Source: Heliobacteriaceae bacterium
GTDB taxonomy: Bacteria > Cyanobacteriota > Vampirovibrionia > Gastranaerophilales > Gastranaerophilaceae
Direction: 5' to 3'
NCBI GenBank assembly: GCA_031265495.1
Contig: JAISCP010000099.1
Span: forward strand, 1-50,145
DNA: 50,145 nt
The notes below the pieces were generated by a model. It searched no databases and was not told the DNA's origin. It saw only the letters and a list, made by a program, of their open reading frames with translations. Every line of letters starts with the position of its first letter. The first letter of the stretch is position 1. A program made the translations under genes and the position numbers. Positions 9,865 through 19,985 of this stretch are shown piece by piece.

Positions 9865-9981
9865 ATGAAAGTACGTTCATCAGTAAAACCCATGTGCGAT
9901 AAGTGCAAGGTTATAAAAAGAAAAGGCAGGATTGCCGTAATTTGTGAAGTCAACCCCAAGCACAAGCAAAGACAGGGGTAG
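9865..9981 (+). CDS. rpmJ: 50S ribosomal protein L36 (38 aa, absent from ORF track)
   Basis: Translated directly: [38 protein letters not shown]; expected infA-rpmJ-rpsM position. Confidence 0.97.
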   Translation: MKVRSSVKPMCDKCKVIKRKGRIAVICEVNPKHKQRQG

Positions 9982-10260
9982 GCAAAGCAGTTGAAGGGTT
10001 TAAAAATCGTTAAGCATGTTCAACAAAACAAGCAAAACAGATAGGTAACAGCTGACAAAAGCCGATAAAGGTAAAGCCAATAACAAACAAGATAAAAACA
10101 TAAAAAGGCGATAACACCAACATTGACTTGAAAGGGCATAAAAAGCAAAAGAGACAGGTAACAACCGGCAGAAGCCGGACTAAGTAAATTTGTAAAAGGC
10201 GAAGTACATAAACATTTACTTGAGACGAACAAAAAAAAACTTGAAAGGGTATAAAAAGAA

Positions 10261-10626
10261 ATGGCAAGATTAGCAGGGGTGGATTTACCCCGTAACAAGA
10301 GAATTATAGTAGCATTGACCTACATCTACGGCGTAGGCCCGTCAAGAAGCGCCAAAATTCTGGATGCTGCAAAGATTTCACCTGATTTGAGAACAGACAA
10401 CCTGACAGATGAAGATATTAAAGTATTACGTGAAGAACTGTCGCATTATAATATTGAAGGTGATTTGAGACGTGAAGTTACGATGAATATCAAGCGTCTT
10501 CAGGAAATAGGCTCTTACAGAGGTATGCGCCACAAACGCAATCTTCCGGTAAGAGGACAGCGGACAAAAACTAACGCAAGAACCCGCCGCGGCAAAAAAG
10601 GGTTGGCGATTACCAAGAAAAAGTAA
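10261..10626 (+). CDS. rpsM: 30S ribosomal protein S13
   Basis: [55 protein letters not shown]. Confidence 0.98.
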   Translation: MARLAGVDLPRNKRIIVALTYIYGVGPSRSAKILDAAKISPDLRTDNLTDEDIKVLREELSHYNIEGDLRREVTMNIKRLQEIGSYRGMRHKRNLPVRGQRTKTNARTRRGKKGLAITKKK

Positions 10627-10978
10627 TTTAGAGACTAGGGGTTAGAGACTAGAAACTAGTGTGAACCGTTCAGCATAACAAGCAGAGCAGACAGGTAACA
10701 ACCGGCAGAAGCCGATAATATAGAAATTTTGAAACAAGTTCAGAATGACATGACAAGGCGAAAACACTAACGTTAACTTGAAAGGGTATAAAAAACAAAA
10801 CAGGCAGGTAGTAACTGATAAAAGCCGGTTTTGTGTAAAATCAACAAAATTCAGGTAAATTTTGAAAAAGGCGACAGAATTAAAATTGACTTGAAAGGGT
10901 ATAAAAAGCAAAATAAGTAACAAGTAAATAAAAGAAAGGCGGCATTACGATAACCGTAAGCTGAAATAGAAAAAAGAA

Positions 10979-11365
10979 ATGGCGAGACCACAAAAAGCAA
11001 AGAAAAAGGAAAAGAAAAATGTATTGCAGGGAGTTGTGCATATACAATCGACTTTCAATAATACAATAGTAACTTCTACCGACACACAGGGAAATGCTAT
11101 TGCTTGGGCAACGGCAGGAGCGGCCGGATTTAAAGGCGCAAGAAAGGGTACTCCTTTTGCGGCGCAGTCAGCAGCGGAATCCGTAGCGAAAAAATCTATT
11201 GATCAGGGTATGAAGAAAGTTGAAGTTCATATCAAAGGTCCGGGTTCGGGCAGGGAAACAGCTATTAGAGCTATTCAGGCAGCGGGATTAGAGATTACTT
11301 TAATCAAGGATGTAACCCCTATTCCTCACAACGGGTGCCGTCCGCCGAAAAAACGGCGGGTATAA
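10979..11365 (+). CDS. rpsK: 30S ribosomal protein S11
   Basis: [61 protein letters not shown]. Confidence 0.98.
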   Translation: MARPQKAKKKEKKNVLQGVVHIQSTFNNTIVTSTDTQGNAIAWATAGAAGFKGARKGTPFAAQSAAESVAKKSIDQGMKKVEVHIKGPGSGRETAIRAIQAAGLEITLIKDVTPIPHNGCRPPKKRRV

Positions 11366-11915
11366 TGGTTGAATAGTTGAAGGGTTTAAAAACCGTTAAG
11401 CATGTTCAACAAAACAAGCAAAGCAGGCCGGCGGCAAAAGGTAAAACTAACTTGAAAGGGTATAAAAAACAAAATTCAGGTAAATTTTGAAAAAGGCGAC
11501 AGAATTAAAATTGACTTGAAAGGGTATAAAAAAGTGATAGGTAAAAAAAATGAAAGGCGGCGCTAAGGCAATCGTTAAACGCGTTCAACCAAAAAAGCAA
11601 AACAGATGCGAGCGGATAAGGTTTACAGATATAAATAAAGAACAGAAAAATACCACGAGTGCGTAAAAGCAAATAGAGCCGGTAGTTCGATAGTAAAAAA
11701 AAGTGACAGGTAAATAAAATGAAAGGCGGCATTACAACAACTTAAAAAGCAAAACAGGTGCGAAGGGAAAAATTAAAAGAAAATAGTAAAATTTCTAAAA
11801 AAATACCCTGAGTGCGTAAAATCAAATAAAGCGGTTACATAATAGTTGTAAAAGTTTTAAAAATGTCAATAAAAGCGGTTTTTTAACAGTTGTAAGCTGA
11901 AATAGAAAGAAAGAA

Positions 11916-12518
11916 ATGGCAAGATACACAGGACCAACAAACAAATTATTCCGTAATTACGGTGTGAAAGATTTATCAAACAGAAAGCTCACTTCTTCAA
12001 TGCGCCAAAGCCCTTCGGGTCAGCATGGCGCGGTAAGAAAGAAACTTTCTGAATATGCAATTCATTTGAATGAAAAACAAAAAATCAGACTTACCTATCT
12101 GGTAAGCGAAAAGCAGTTTGCGAAATATTACAAAGAAGCTGCAAGAAAAAAAGGCGTAACAGGCGCCATCCTGCTTCAGCTTCTGGAATCCAGACTGGAT
12201 AATGTTCTGTACAGAGCAGGGTTTGGTGTTACCCGCAAGCAGACAAGACAAGTCGTTAACCACGGACATGTTCTTGTTAACGGCAAAAAAGTTGATATCC
12301 CGTCTTACCTTGTTAAACAGGGCGATGTAGTAACAGTTAAGTCAAAGAGTTCCGATTATGTTAAAAGCGTTCAGAGCTTAATTGATTTGGCCTGTGCTCC
12401 GGCATGGATGACAATTGATAAAGACGCTCAAAAAATCACTTTTGACAGAGCGCCGGAAAGAGAAGAACTTGATCCGGATATTAAAGAGCAGTTAGTTATT
12501 GAGTACTATTCAAAATAG
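11916..12518 (+). CDS. rpsD: 30S ribosomal protein S4
   Basis: MARYTGPTNKLFRNYG..LLESRLDNVLYRAGFGVTRKQTRQVVNHGHVLVNGKKVDIPSYLVK. Confidence 0.97.
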   Translation: MARYTGPTNKLFRNYGVKDLSNRKLTSSMRQSPSGQHGAVRKKLSEYAIHLNEKQKIRLTYLVSEKQFAKYYKEAARKKGVTGAILLQLLESRLDNVLYRAGFGVTRKQTRQVVNHGHVLVNGKKVDIPSYLVKQGDVVTVKSKSSDYVKSVQSLIDLACAPAWMTIDKDAQKITFDRAPEREELDPDIKEQLVIEYYSK

Positions 12519-12538
12519 AAGTTAGGAGAAATAAAAAC

Positions 12539-13519
12539 ATGGAATTAAAAATCAAAAATGTTAATACTACAACCAGTTCAGATGGTTCTCAATACGGGAA
12601 ATTCGTAATTGAACCGCTGGAAAAAGGTTTTGGTACAACGATAGGCAATTCTTTGAGACGCGTGCTTTTGTCAAGTCTTGAAGGTACTGCCGTTACATCC
12701 GCAAGGATTGAGGGGATTACCCACGAATACACGGCTATTCCGGGTGTTCTCGAAGACGTCATTGATGTTATGCTTAACCTGAAAGGTCTGGTTGTCAAAA
12801 CAGATTCTAAAGAGGCGCAGCATTTGAGAATAGATGTTGACCGTCCGGGACCGGTACTGGCAAGCGACATTCAGCTTCCTGCCGGTGTTAAAGTGGTTAA
12901 TTCCGACTGGCTAATCGCAACAGTTGCGGACGGCGGCAGTTTCCACGCGGACATTATTGTTGAAACCGGAAAAGGTTATATTGCTAATGATGTTCCGAGA
13001 GACTCAAAAGGCGTTGCTATTGACGTTCTTCCTATTGACGCAACGTTTATGCCTATTAAACGCGTAAGCTACAATGTAGAAAGTACGCGTGTCGGAGACC
13101 AAATAGATTTTGATAAATTGACTCTGGAAATCTGCTCAAACGGTTCAACTGACGTAACTACCGCATTAAGTCAGGCGTCAAGTCTTCTTATTGACCATTT
13201 CATGCAAATATCTTCAATTACAGGCCAGCCGGCGGTTGTTCCGCCTGCGGGCAGCGTTGAAGAAACGGTCGAATGCGATGAGGAAGCTCCTACCATGACA
13301 ATTGAAGAACTTGAATTGTCCGTAAGGGCGTATAACTGCCTGAAACGTGCAAGTATTAATTCAATGCAGGAGTTGTTGAGAAAATCCGAGCATGACTTGT
13401 TGAATATTAAAAACTTTGGTAAAAAATCATCGGATGAGGTTATTGAAAGACTCCACCACTTTGGTTTAGATCTTCTTCCAAACCCCGAAACCGATGATGA
13501 GCCTGTTGGCAGTGTGTAA
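12539..13519 (+). CDS. rpoA: RNA polymerase alpha subunit
   Basis: KFVIEPLEKGFGTTIGNSLRRVLLSSLEGTAV; alpha-CTD LSVRAYNCLKRASINSMQELL. Confidence 0.98.
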   Translation: MELKIKNVNTTTSSDGSQYGKFVIEPLEKGFGTTIGNSLRRVLLSSLEGTAVTSARIEGITHEYTAIPGVLEDVIDVMLNLKGLVVKTDSKEAQHLRIDVDRPGPVLASDIQLPAGVKVVNSDWLIATVADGGSFHADIIVETGKGYIANDVPRDSKGVAIDVLPIDATFMPIKRVSYNVESTRVGDQIDFDKLTLEICSNGSTDVTTALSQASSLLIDHFMQISSITGQPAVVPPAGSVEETVECDEEAPTMTIEELELSVRAYNCLKRASINSMQELLRKSEHDLLNIKNFGKKSSDEVIERLHHFGLDLLPNPETDDEPVGSV

Positions 13520-13679
13520 CAAACAATAACCCCCCTCACAGGGAAAAATAAAATAAATAATAATAAAATGAAAGGCGGCTTACGATAATCGTTAAGTACG
13601 TTCACCCAAACATCAACAAAGTTTAGGTAAACTTTGGAAAAGGCGTACAATACGAAAATCTGGAGTTGTATTAAAAAAA

Positions 13680-14108
13680 ATGAGACACCAATGTAAAGTA
13701 CATAAGTTAGGAAAAGCGCAGGATCAGAGAAAAGCATTACTGCGTGCTTTAGCAACCGAGCTTTTCACTTACGGCGAAATAAAAACAACAATGGCGCGCG
13801 CAAAAGCGCTCAGACCTTATGCGGAAGAACTAATCACCCTCGCCAAAAGAGGTGATTTACACGCAAGACGGCACGCCGCTAAGTTCATTTATGATAAAGA
13901 AATAGGTCAGTATATGGACTTAACTACCGGCGAAGTATTTGAAGCGCCGCCGGCAGATAAAAAATCAGCGCCTCAAACCGTGCTGAGAAAATTATTCGCT
14001 GTTATCGGTAAAAAATATTCCGAACGGCAAGGCGGCTATACAAGAATATACCGTTTACCGCCAAGACGCGGCGATGCGGCGGAAATGGCATTAATCCAGC
14101 TGGTATAA
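13680..14108 (+). CDS. rplQ: 50S ribosomal protein L17
   Basis: [53 protein letters not shown]. Confidence 0.96.
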   Translation: MRHQCKVHKLGKAQDQRKALLRALATELFTYGEIKTTMARAKALRPYAEELITLAKRGDLHARRHAAKFIYDKEIGQYMDLTTGEVFEAPPADKKSAPQTVLRKLFAVIGKKYSERQGGYTRIYRLPPRRGDAAEMALIQLV

Positions 14109-14842
14109 TGCGCTATTCCGTTCAAGTTCAGTATGTAGGCAAAAATTATGCAGGCAGCCAGTATCAGCCTGATGTCCCGACAATACAAAACGAACTTGAA
14201 AAAGCAATCCGAACTTTGATAAACGAAAATAAAAGATTTAAAACAGTCTTTTCCGGAAGAACCGATGCAGGTGTAAATTCAGCCGGGCAGGTAGTTCATT
14301 TTGACTTAGATAAAAATATTGTTGCTTCAAATTTTGTCTATTCATTAAATGAAATCCTTCCCGATGATATATCTGTTTCGGATTTGAAAGAAGTATCTCC
14401 TGAGTTTCACGCTCAAAAATCCGCTAAATCACGCCGCTATCGGTATGAACTTATCAACCGTAAGCATAAAAATGCTTTTGACGGAGATTTGTTGAGAGTG
14501 AAATACGATGTTAACTTAGAGCGAATGCAAGAATCGTTAAATTACCTGTTAGGAGAACATGATTTTTCAAGCTTCAAATCCTCCGGAACGCTTAACCCGA
14601 GCAAAGTCTGTTTTATTGAAAATGCCGTTATTCAAAAAGACGGCGATAAGATAATTGTTGAAATTACAGGAAACAGGTTTCTGTATAATATGGTGAGAAC
14701 AATTGTCGGAACCCTTCTGGAAATAGAAGGCCGTAATCTGCCTGCTGAACACATGAAAAATGTTCTTGAGGCAAAAGACCGCCGTAAAGCGGGAAAAACA
14801 GTCAGTCCTTACGGGCTGGCGCTTGTAGAAGTAAAATATTAA
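14108..14842 (+). CDS. truA: tRNA pseudouridine(38-40) synthase
   Basis: VQYVGKNYAGSQYQPDVPTIQNELEKAI..FSGRTDAGVNSAGQVVHF; TAATG overlap with rplQ. Confidence 0.96.
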   Translation: MRYSVQVQYVGKNYAGSQYQPDVPTIQNELEKAIRTLINENKRFKTVFSGRTDAGVNSAGQVVHFDLDKNIVASNFVYSLNEILPDDISVSDLKEVSPEFHAQKSAKSRRYRYELINRKHKNAFDGDLLRVKYDVNLERMQESLNYLLGEHDFSSFKSSGTLNPSKVCFIENAVIQKDGDKIIVEITGNRFLYNMVRTIVGTLLEIEGRNLPAEHMKNVLEAKDRRKAGKTVSPYGLALVEVKY

Positions 14843-14854
14843 GGAAATAAAAAA

Positions 14855-15295
14855 ATGAAAACGTATAGTGCAAAACCTCTTGAGGTAGAACGCAAATGGT
14901 ATGTAATTGACGCTGAGGGCGAAATTCTCGGCAGACTTGCCGTGCGTATCGCCAATATCCTCAGAGGCAAAAATAAGCCTGAATATACTCCTAATGTTGA
15001 TACCGGTGATTTTGTCATTGTAATTAACGCAGATAAAGTGGCGGTTTCAGGTAAAAAAGAAACAGATAAAATTTATTACCATCACACCGGATATCCGGGC
15101 GGTTTAAAATCAGCAAGCTTTAAAGAATTAATGGAAAAAAACCCTGCGCTTGCAATCGAAAAGGCTGTTAAAGGCATGTTACAACACAATACTTTAGGCG
15201 CTCAGCAGTTTAACAAGCTCAAAGTATATGCAGGCAGCGAGCATCCGCATGCAGCGCAAAATCCGGTTATTCTTGAAAAAAAAGGAGGTAAATAA
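14855..15295 (+). CDS. rplM: 50S ribosomal protein L13
   Basis: [49 protein letters not shown]. Confidence 0.97.
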   Translation: MKTYSAKPLEVERKWYVIDAEGEILGRLAVRIANILRGKNKPEYTPNVDTGDFVIVINADKVAVSGKKETDKIYYHHTGYPGGLKSASFKELMEKNPALAIEKAVKGMLQHNTLGAQQFNKLKVYAGSEHPHAAQNPVILEKKGGK

Positions 15296-15297
15296 TT

Positions 15298-15690
15298 ATG
15301 GCGGCAGATATTATGGCAACAGGCAGAAGAAAAACCTCCATTGCAGTGGTGAAGCTGGTTAAGGGCAAAGGCAGAATTTTTGTTAACGGCAAAACCCTGA
15401 AAAATTATATCGGCAACAGACCTGCGGTTGAACTTATGGTTTACAGACCGCTGGTTCTGACAGACAATGCTGAAAAATACGATGTAAAAGTTAAAGCAGT
15501 CGGCGGTGGTGTTGTAGCCCAGTGCGGCGCAATAAGACACGGTATTTCGCGCGCACTGGTGAAAGCCAACGAAGAATATAAAAATGTTCTGAGACAGGAA
15601 GGCTTACTAACAAGAGACCCCCGGGTCAAAGAACGTAAAAAATACGGACGCAAAAGAGCAAGAAAAAGATTCCAGTTCTCTAAACGTTAA
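15298..15690 (+). CDS. rpsI: 30S ribosomal protein S9
   Basis: ATGRRKTSIAVVKLVKGKGRIFVNG..KYGRKRARKRFQFSKR. Confidence 0.97.
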   Translation: MAADIMATGRRKTSIAVVKLVKGKGRIFVNGKTLKNYIGNRPAVELMVYRPLVLTDNAEKYDVKVKAVGGGVVAQCGAIRHGISRALVKANEEYKNVLRQEGLLTRDPRVKERKKYGRKRARKRFQFSKR

Positions 15691-15771
15691 TATATAAATT
15701 AGTAAATAGTAAACAGGAAAGAGGGAACAGCAAAGGATTGCCATTGCTGTACATGTCAATGATATTGATAA

Positions 15772-15863
15772 CGTCATTGCGAGAAGCTTGCACAGCAAGC
15801 GACGAAGCAATCCAGAAGAATTTTTACTGGATTGCCGCGTTGGGCTAGCGCGCTGCAATGACG
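15772..15863. repeat. CGTCATTGCGAG palindromic repeat, copy 1
   Basis: CGTCATTGCGAGAAG..GAAGCAATCCAG…CTGGATTGCCGCG..GCAATGACG arms. Confidence 0.85.
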
Positions 15864-16290
15864 GGATGGTTATCGTTTGATCTGCCTTCTGTACGGGGAA
15901 GTAAAGCTTAATGAAGTTGAATAGTTGAAAGGTTGAATGGTTTACAAAGCGAACAGGCGAAGAATGAGTGAGCTACCCTCCCCTTGAGGGAGGGTCGAAA
16001 TCTTTGCGGCAACAGGCGTGAGCGAAGCGAACGCATTTGCCGCAGATTTCGGGGTGGGGTAGTCGTAGGTATTGAAAAGGGTTGTTGATTTGATTTTACC
16101 ATTGGCAGATGCTGAAACAAGTTCAGCATGACAGGACGGTTGTTCAAGTGAGGCGGCAATCAAACTTTACTGCCACCTCACCCCAAACACTAAACTCAAC
16201 CTTCGGTTTCGCTAAGTGTTTGCACCCTCTCACGTATGGAGAGGTGCAGGCTGAGCCTGCACCCAAAACACTGGGTTCTACCTGAAATTT

Positions 16291-16346
16291 ATTCAACCAT
16301 TCAACCCTTCAACCATTCAACCCTTCAACTATTCAACCTTTCAACT
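16291..16346. repeat. seven octamers of NTTCAACY
   Basis: attcaacc attcaacc cttcaacc attcaacc cttcaact attcaacc tttcaact. Confidence 0.85.
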
Positions 16347-16496
16347 CAAAAGCTATCCCTCCAGCCCTCTATACATCTTAATCACCTGTTACGCTTGCAT
16401 GTAAAGTTTTATTAAAAACCTGCGCTAAATAGGGCAATTTTTCTGTTTATATATACTTTATATATTTAAGAGATATTAACAGAGAGGTACTCCGGC

Positions 16497-17708
16497 ATGG
16501 GCTGGGAAAGTATAACAGCATTATCAGGCTTAGGCGCTACTGCAGCCGGTATAATAGGCAAATCATTTACCGACAGAGGAAGCACTGCAAATACTATTTG
16601 GTCCGCTTTAGGCGCTGCCGGTACGGGCGCAATGGGTGTGGGTGCCGTTGGAGCAGTAGCTAACAGTAATGCCAAGCCTTGGACAAAATGGACTATGGGA
16701 GCCGGTATTACGTCGTTTGTTACGGGTCTTGGGATGAAGTTCTTCAACCTTGGCAGTACCGCAAATAAATGGTCAAACGGCTTAATGATAGGCGGCGCCG
16801 GAACATTTGCCGTTGGCGGTATAGGCGCGCTTGTCAGCGGCAGCAGCAATTCACACAACTGCTGTAACAACGGTTATTACAGCGGTTACGGAGGCGGTTT
16901 TGGCGGAGGCTTCGGTATGATGCCCGGCATGGGCTTTGGCATGATGCCAGGCATGGGTTTTGGTATGATGCCCGGAATGGGCTTTGGTATGATGCCGTAT
17001 GGACTTGACTTGGGTTTGAGCACGAATCCGTTATTTAGCCCTGATTATATGTACTCTTACGCCAGAGCTTACGCAGAAAACCGAGACGCAATGGCAAAAG
17101 AACAGGACAGATTAGGTAAAATTGCAAACGGCGAAGCTCCTACAGACAATGAAACAGCCGATAAAGTCGGGGCCAATCAAGACAAAACGCAAGCAGAAGC
17201 ATTTAATACTTTCTTAGAAAATGGAGCGTATGAAACAAAAGAGGGTGAAAATGAGAAGAAAGCAACTGACGAAAAACTTACGTTCTTAACCATTGATGGC
17301 AATAAATCTACAGAGAAACAAGCTGAAGAATATAAAACCAAAATTTCTGATGTCGGTAAGTCATTTGTAGCAAAACTTGATACTGGTGGTGACGGCTATA
17401 TTAATGAAGAAGAATATGTTACTTATGCAAAAGCGCAGTTTGGTGTTACGGATGGTGCAGCCAAAGCGCAGTTTGAGAGATTAAACCAAAACGGAAAAGA
17501 CGGAATTGACTGGAAAGAAGCTGCTGCAATGTTCCATACAATGGATACTTGGGCTACTAACCCAACTATAGCTGACGGTAAAATCAGCGGCAAAAATGTA
17601 GATGCTTTTCTTAAAACATTTAATAGCGCAGAAGATAAAAATAATGTAGCCAGACGTTCATTCTTAATGAGTTACAATAATTTACAATTTGACAAAAAGG
17701 AGGAGTAA
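16497..17708 (+). CDS. glycine-rich membrane-associated protein with FGMMPGMG repeats and EF-hand-like C-terminus
   Basis: GFGMMPGMGFGMMPGMGFGMMPGMGFGMM; EF-hand-like LDTGGDGYINEEEYVTY. Confidence 0.8.
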   Translation: MGWESITALSGLGATAAGIIGKSFTDRGSTANTIWSALGAAGTGAMGVGAVGAVANSNAKPWTKWTMGAGITSFVTGLGMKFFNLGSTANKWSNGLMIGGAGTFAVGGIGALVSGSSNSHNCCNNGYYSGYGGGFGGGFGMMPGMGFGMMPGMGFGMMPGMGFGMMPYGLDLGLSTNPLFSPDYMYSYARAYAENRDAMAKEQDRLGKIANGEAPTDNETADKVGANQDKTQAEAFNTFLENGAYETKEGENEKKATDEKLTFLTIDGNKSTEKQAEEYKTKISDVGKSFVAKLDTGGDGYINEEEYVTYAKAQFGVTDGAAKAQFERLNQNGKDGIDWKEAAAMFHTMDTWATNPTIADGKISGKNVDAFLKTFNSAEDKNNVARRSFLMSYNNLQFDKKEE

Positions 17709-17821
17709 TTGTATTGGCAATGGTATAGAGGGCTGATAGCTAAATTAGTAAACAGGAAAGAGGGAACAGCAAAGGATTGTCACAGCCCACCTTAACCTTC
17801 CTGTCATGCTGAACTCGCTTT

Positions 17822-18020
17822 TCCCTCTCCATACGGGAGAGGAAGAATTTCTTAATGAACACGCAGTGTGAGTTTAGAAATTCAGGTGAGGGGGCGCAAA
17901 ACAGAATAAATTTTGGGTAGATGTATTGGCTGCCGTGCTATGCCTGCCCCCTCACCCCAAACACTAAACTCAACCTTCGGTTTCGTTAAGTGTTTGTACC
18001 CTCTCCCGCAGGGAGAGGGT
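17822..18020. repeat. ~195-bp dispersed repeat, copy 2 (copy 1 at 2046-2239)
   Basis: CCTCTCCATACGGGAGAGGAAGAATTTCTTAATGAACACGCAGTGTGA… to …CTCTCCCGCAGGGAGAG, near identical to the 2046-2239 copy. Confidence 0.9.
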
Positions 18021-18076
18021 TAACCGTTCAATTATTCAACCCTTCAACTAAAAAGCCATACCTCCAGCCCTCTATA

Positions 18077-19045
18077 CTATTCCCCGGTAATTATGTTTTC
18101 AAAATTCGTCAGGTTAAAGCAGGCGTTTACGGGCTTGATTTCAAGTTTTTTCAACTGCGTGAATTTCTCATCAAAATCATCATAAGCATTTAGTTGAATT
18201 ATCGGCAAAGAAGCGGTTTGGGCAAGGTTTCGGACTTTTATGTCGTAATCTATTGCAAGAGTTTTTACATTGGATTTTACTGCCGCTAAAACTGCATGAA
18301 AACGCATTGCAATCATAAAATCTAACCCGGAAATCCGTTCAACGGCTTCATCTACGGATAAACCGGATAATATTTCCGGGTTTGGAAGCAGTTTTGCGAA
18401 TTGTTTGCAGATTTTCAGGTCAATCGAGTCCTGAAGGGAGTAAATTTCGATTTTCCTGTCAGGAAAATGCTTTGCTACTGAATTCGCAAGTTGACGCAGG
18501 AATTCATCATTCATTGTTTTGAAATCACGCAATTGAATTCCGACAGCGCCTGTTTTGGGCTGCGCAGGAATTTCCAGCGAGTAAAACGGGTCGCATACCA
18601 AATCGCTCTTAATCTTCCAATTTTCCAGCAGTTTTTGGCTGTTTTCATCACGTACGCTTATACAGGTACACTTTTTGAGCAGATTTTTTACTATAAAGCG
18701 CGCAATTGGTGAATTTACAGGACCAATTCCCTGAGCAAAGATTATGGTTTTTTTCCCGGACAGCAGTGCGGTAAAGATTACCCAGCAGTAGTACAGGAGG
18801 CTTTTTATGCCGGTAACATCCTGCAGCAGGCTTCCGCCGCCGGAAATTAAAATATCGGAGCGGAATATTGCGCGTACAATGTTTTTGAAGTCAAATGTTT
18901 GTATGGTATTGACGGACTGCGGTTTTGCGGAAATAACCGTTATTTCCGCATTGAGCGATTTTAACTTATCAATAAGTATTGATAAAATCGCTTCGTCGCC
19001 AAAGTTACCAAAGCCGTAATAACCTGATATAATAACCTTTGACAC
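18077..19045 (-). CDS. csaB: polysaccharide pyruvyl transferase CsaB family
   Basis: MSKVIISGYYGFGNFGDEAILSILIDKLK..ISGGGSLLQDVTG..MRFHAVLAA. Confidence 0.88.
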   Translation of the reverse strand: MSKVIISGYYGFGNFGDEAILSILIDKLKSLNAEITVISAKPQSVNTIQTFDFKNIVRAIFRSDILISGGGSLLQDVTGIKSLLYYCWVIFTALLSGKKTIIFAQGIGPVNSPIARFIVKNLLKKCTCISVRDENSQKLLENWKIKSDLVCDPFYSLEIPAQPKTGAVGIQLRDFKTMNDEFLRQLANSVAKHFPDRKIEIYSLQDSIDLKICKQFAKLLPNPEILSGLSVDEAVERISGLDFMIAMRFHAVLAAVKSNVKTLAIDYDIKVRNLAQTASLPIIQLNAYDDFDEKFTQLKKLEIKPVNACFNLTNFENIITGE

Positions 19046-19983
19046 TAGCCCTCCCCGTAGAGAGAGTACACTTCATCTTTGTACGGAATAGGCTTTATTG
19101 CGCCGATTTTTTCCGCCTGAAGTCCTGCGGCGACAGAGGCAAGCTTTGCGGCTTCAAACGGGCTGCAGCCGTGAAGCACTGCATGCAGGAACGCGCCGTT
19201 AAACGTATCGCCGGAACAGGTTGTGTCAACAACATTCTGCGTATAAAATTTCGTAAAAACAATATTGCCGCCGCTGCCGGTGTAATATCCTTTGTCAGCG
19301 CCTGATTTCAGCACAACCGTACCCACGCCGGCATCCCAGAGCTTTTTAATTATATTTTCCACAGAGGTAAGTTCAAGGATATTCACGGTATCGTATTTTG
19401 CGCTTAAAAACAGGATATCGATGTCCGAAATTACCTCGTTAAAATTTTCACGGGCTTCTTCGGGCGTGGTTATGTGCGGATGGAAATTAGGGTCGTAAGC
19501 GGTTATAATACCCAATTCTTTTGCGGCTTTGAACGCGTAAGCAACGGCTTCTTTTACCGAAAGCGACAATGACTGGGTTATGCCGGATGAATAAACCGCC
19601 TTTGAATTGGCAATATAATCCGGCGCAATATCTTCTATTGTCAATTTAGCGGGAGCAATTTTTTTACGGTAATGCACAATTTCTTTTTGCGCAATACTCG
19701 GGCGTGCAATAAAATATATTCCGTTCCGGTCAGGAGAGAATTTAACCTGAGAAATATCCAGACCTTCGGACTTCCAGTTATTAATCAGGTAATTCTTAAA
19801 GCAGTCTTCGCCCACACAGGTTATGAACCCGACTTCCGAACCGAGCCGTAAAGCTGAAACAGCAGCAGCCAGAGTGTCTCCGCCGTAGTATTTATGCAGG
19901 CATTCCGCGTCTTCAAGTTTCATGTCGGTTGAAAATTCTACAAGACTTTCACCTATGGTTATTATATCAATCTTTTTTTCCAA
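19045..19983 (-). CDS. PfkB-family sugar kinase (2-keto-3-deoxygluconate kinase-like)
   Basis: GESLVEFS..YYGGDTLAAAVSALRLGSEVGFI..VVDTTCSGDTFNGAFLHA. Confidence 0.85.
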   Translation of the reverse strand: MEKKIDIITIGESLVEFSTDMKLEDAECLHKYYGGDTLAAAVSALRLGSEVGFITCVGEDCFKNYLINNWKSEGLDISQVKFSPDRNGIYFIARPSIAQKEIVHYRKKIAPAKLTIEDIAPDYIANSKAVYSSGITQSLSLSVKEAVAYAFKAAKELGIITAYDPNFHPHITTPEEARENFNEVISDIDILFLSAKYDTVNILELTSVENIIKKLWDAGVGTVVLKSGADKGYYTGSGGNIVFTKFYTQNVVDTTCSGDTFNGAFLHAVLHGCSPFEAAKLASVAAGLQAEKIGAIKPIPYKDEVYSLYGEG

Positions 19984-19985
19984 AG

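Noticed and set aside
9690-11732. Minus-strand Phe/Leu-rich ORFs (9690-9965, 10010-10267, 10020-10298, 10642-10923, 11505-11732)
   Set aside because: They are antisense to A-rich repeated spacers and to rpmJ; shared peptides such as PFQVN come from the DNA repeats, not coding constraint.
16291-16346. CRISPR array
   Set aside because: Contiguous 8-nt units with no unique spacers; no cas genes in the window. The same applies to the 24-nt repeats at 16914-16992, which are coding.
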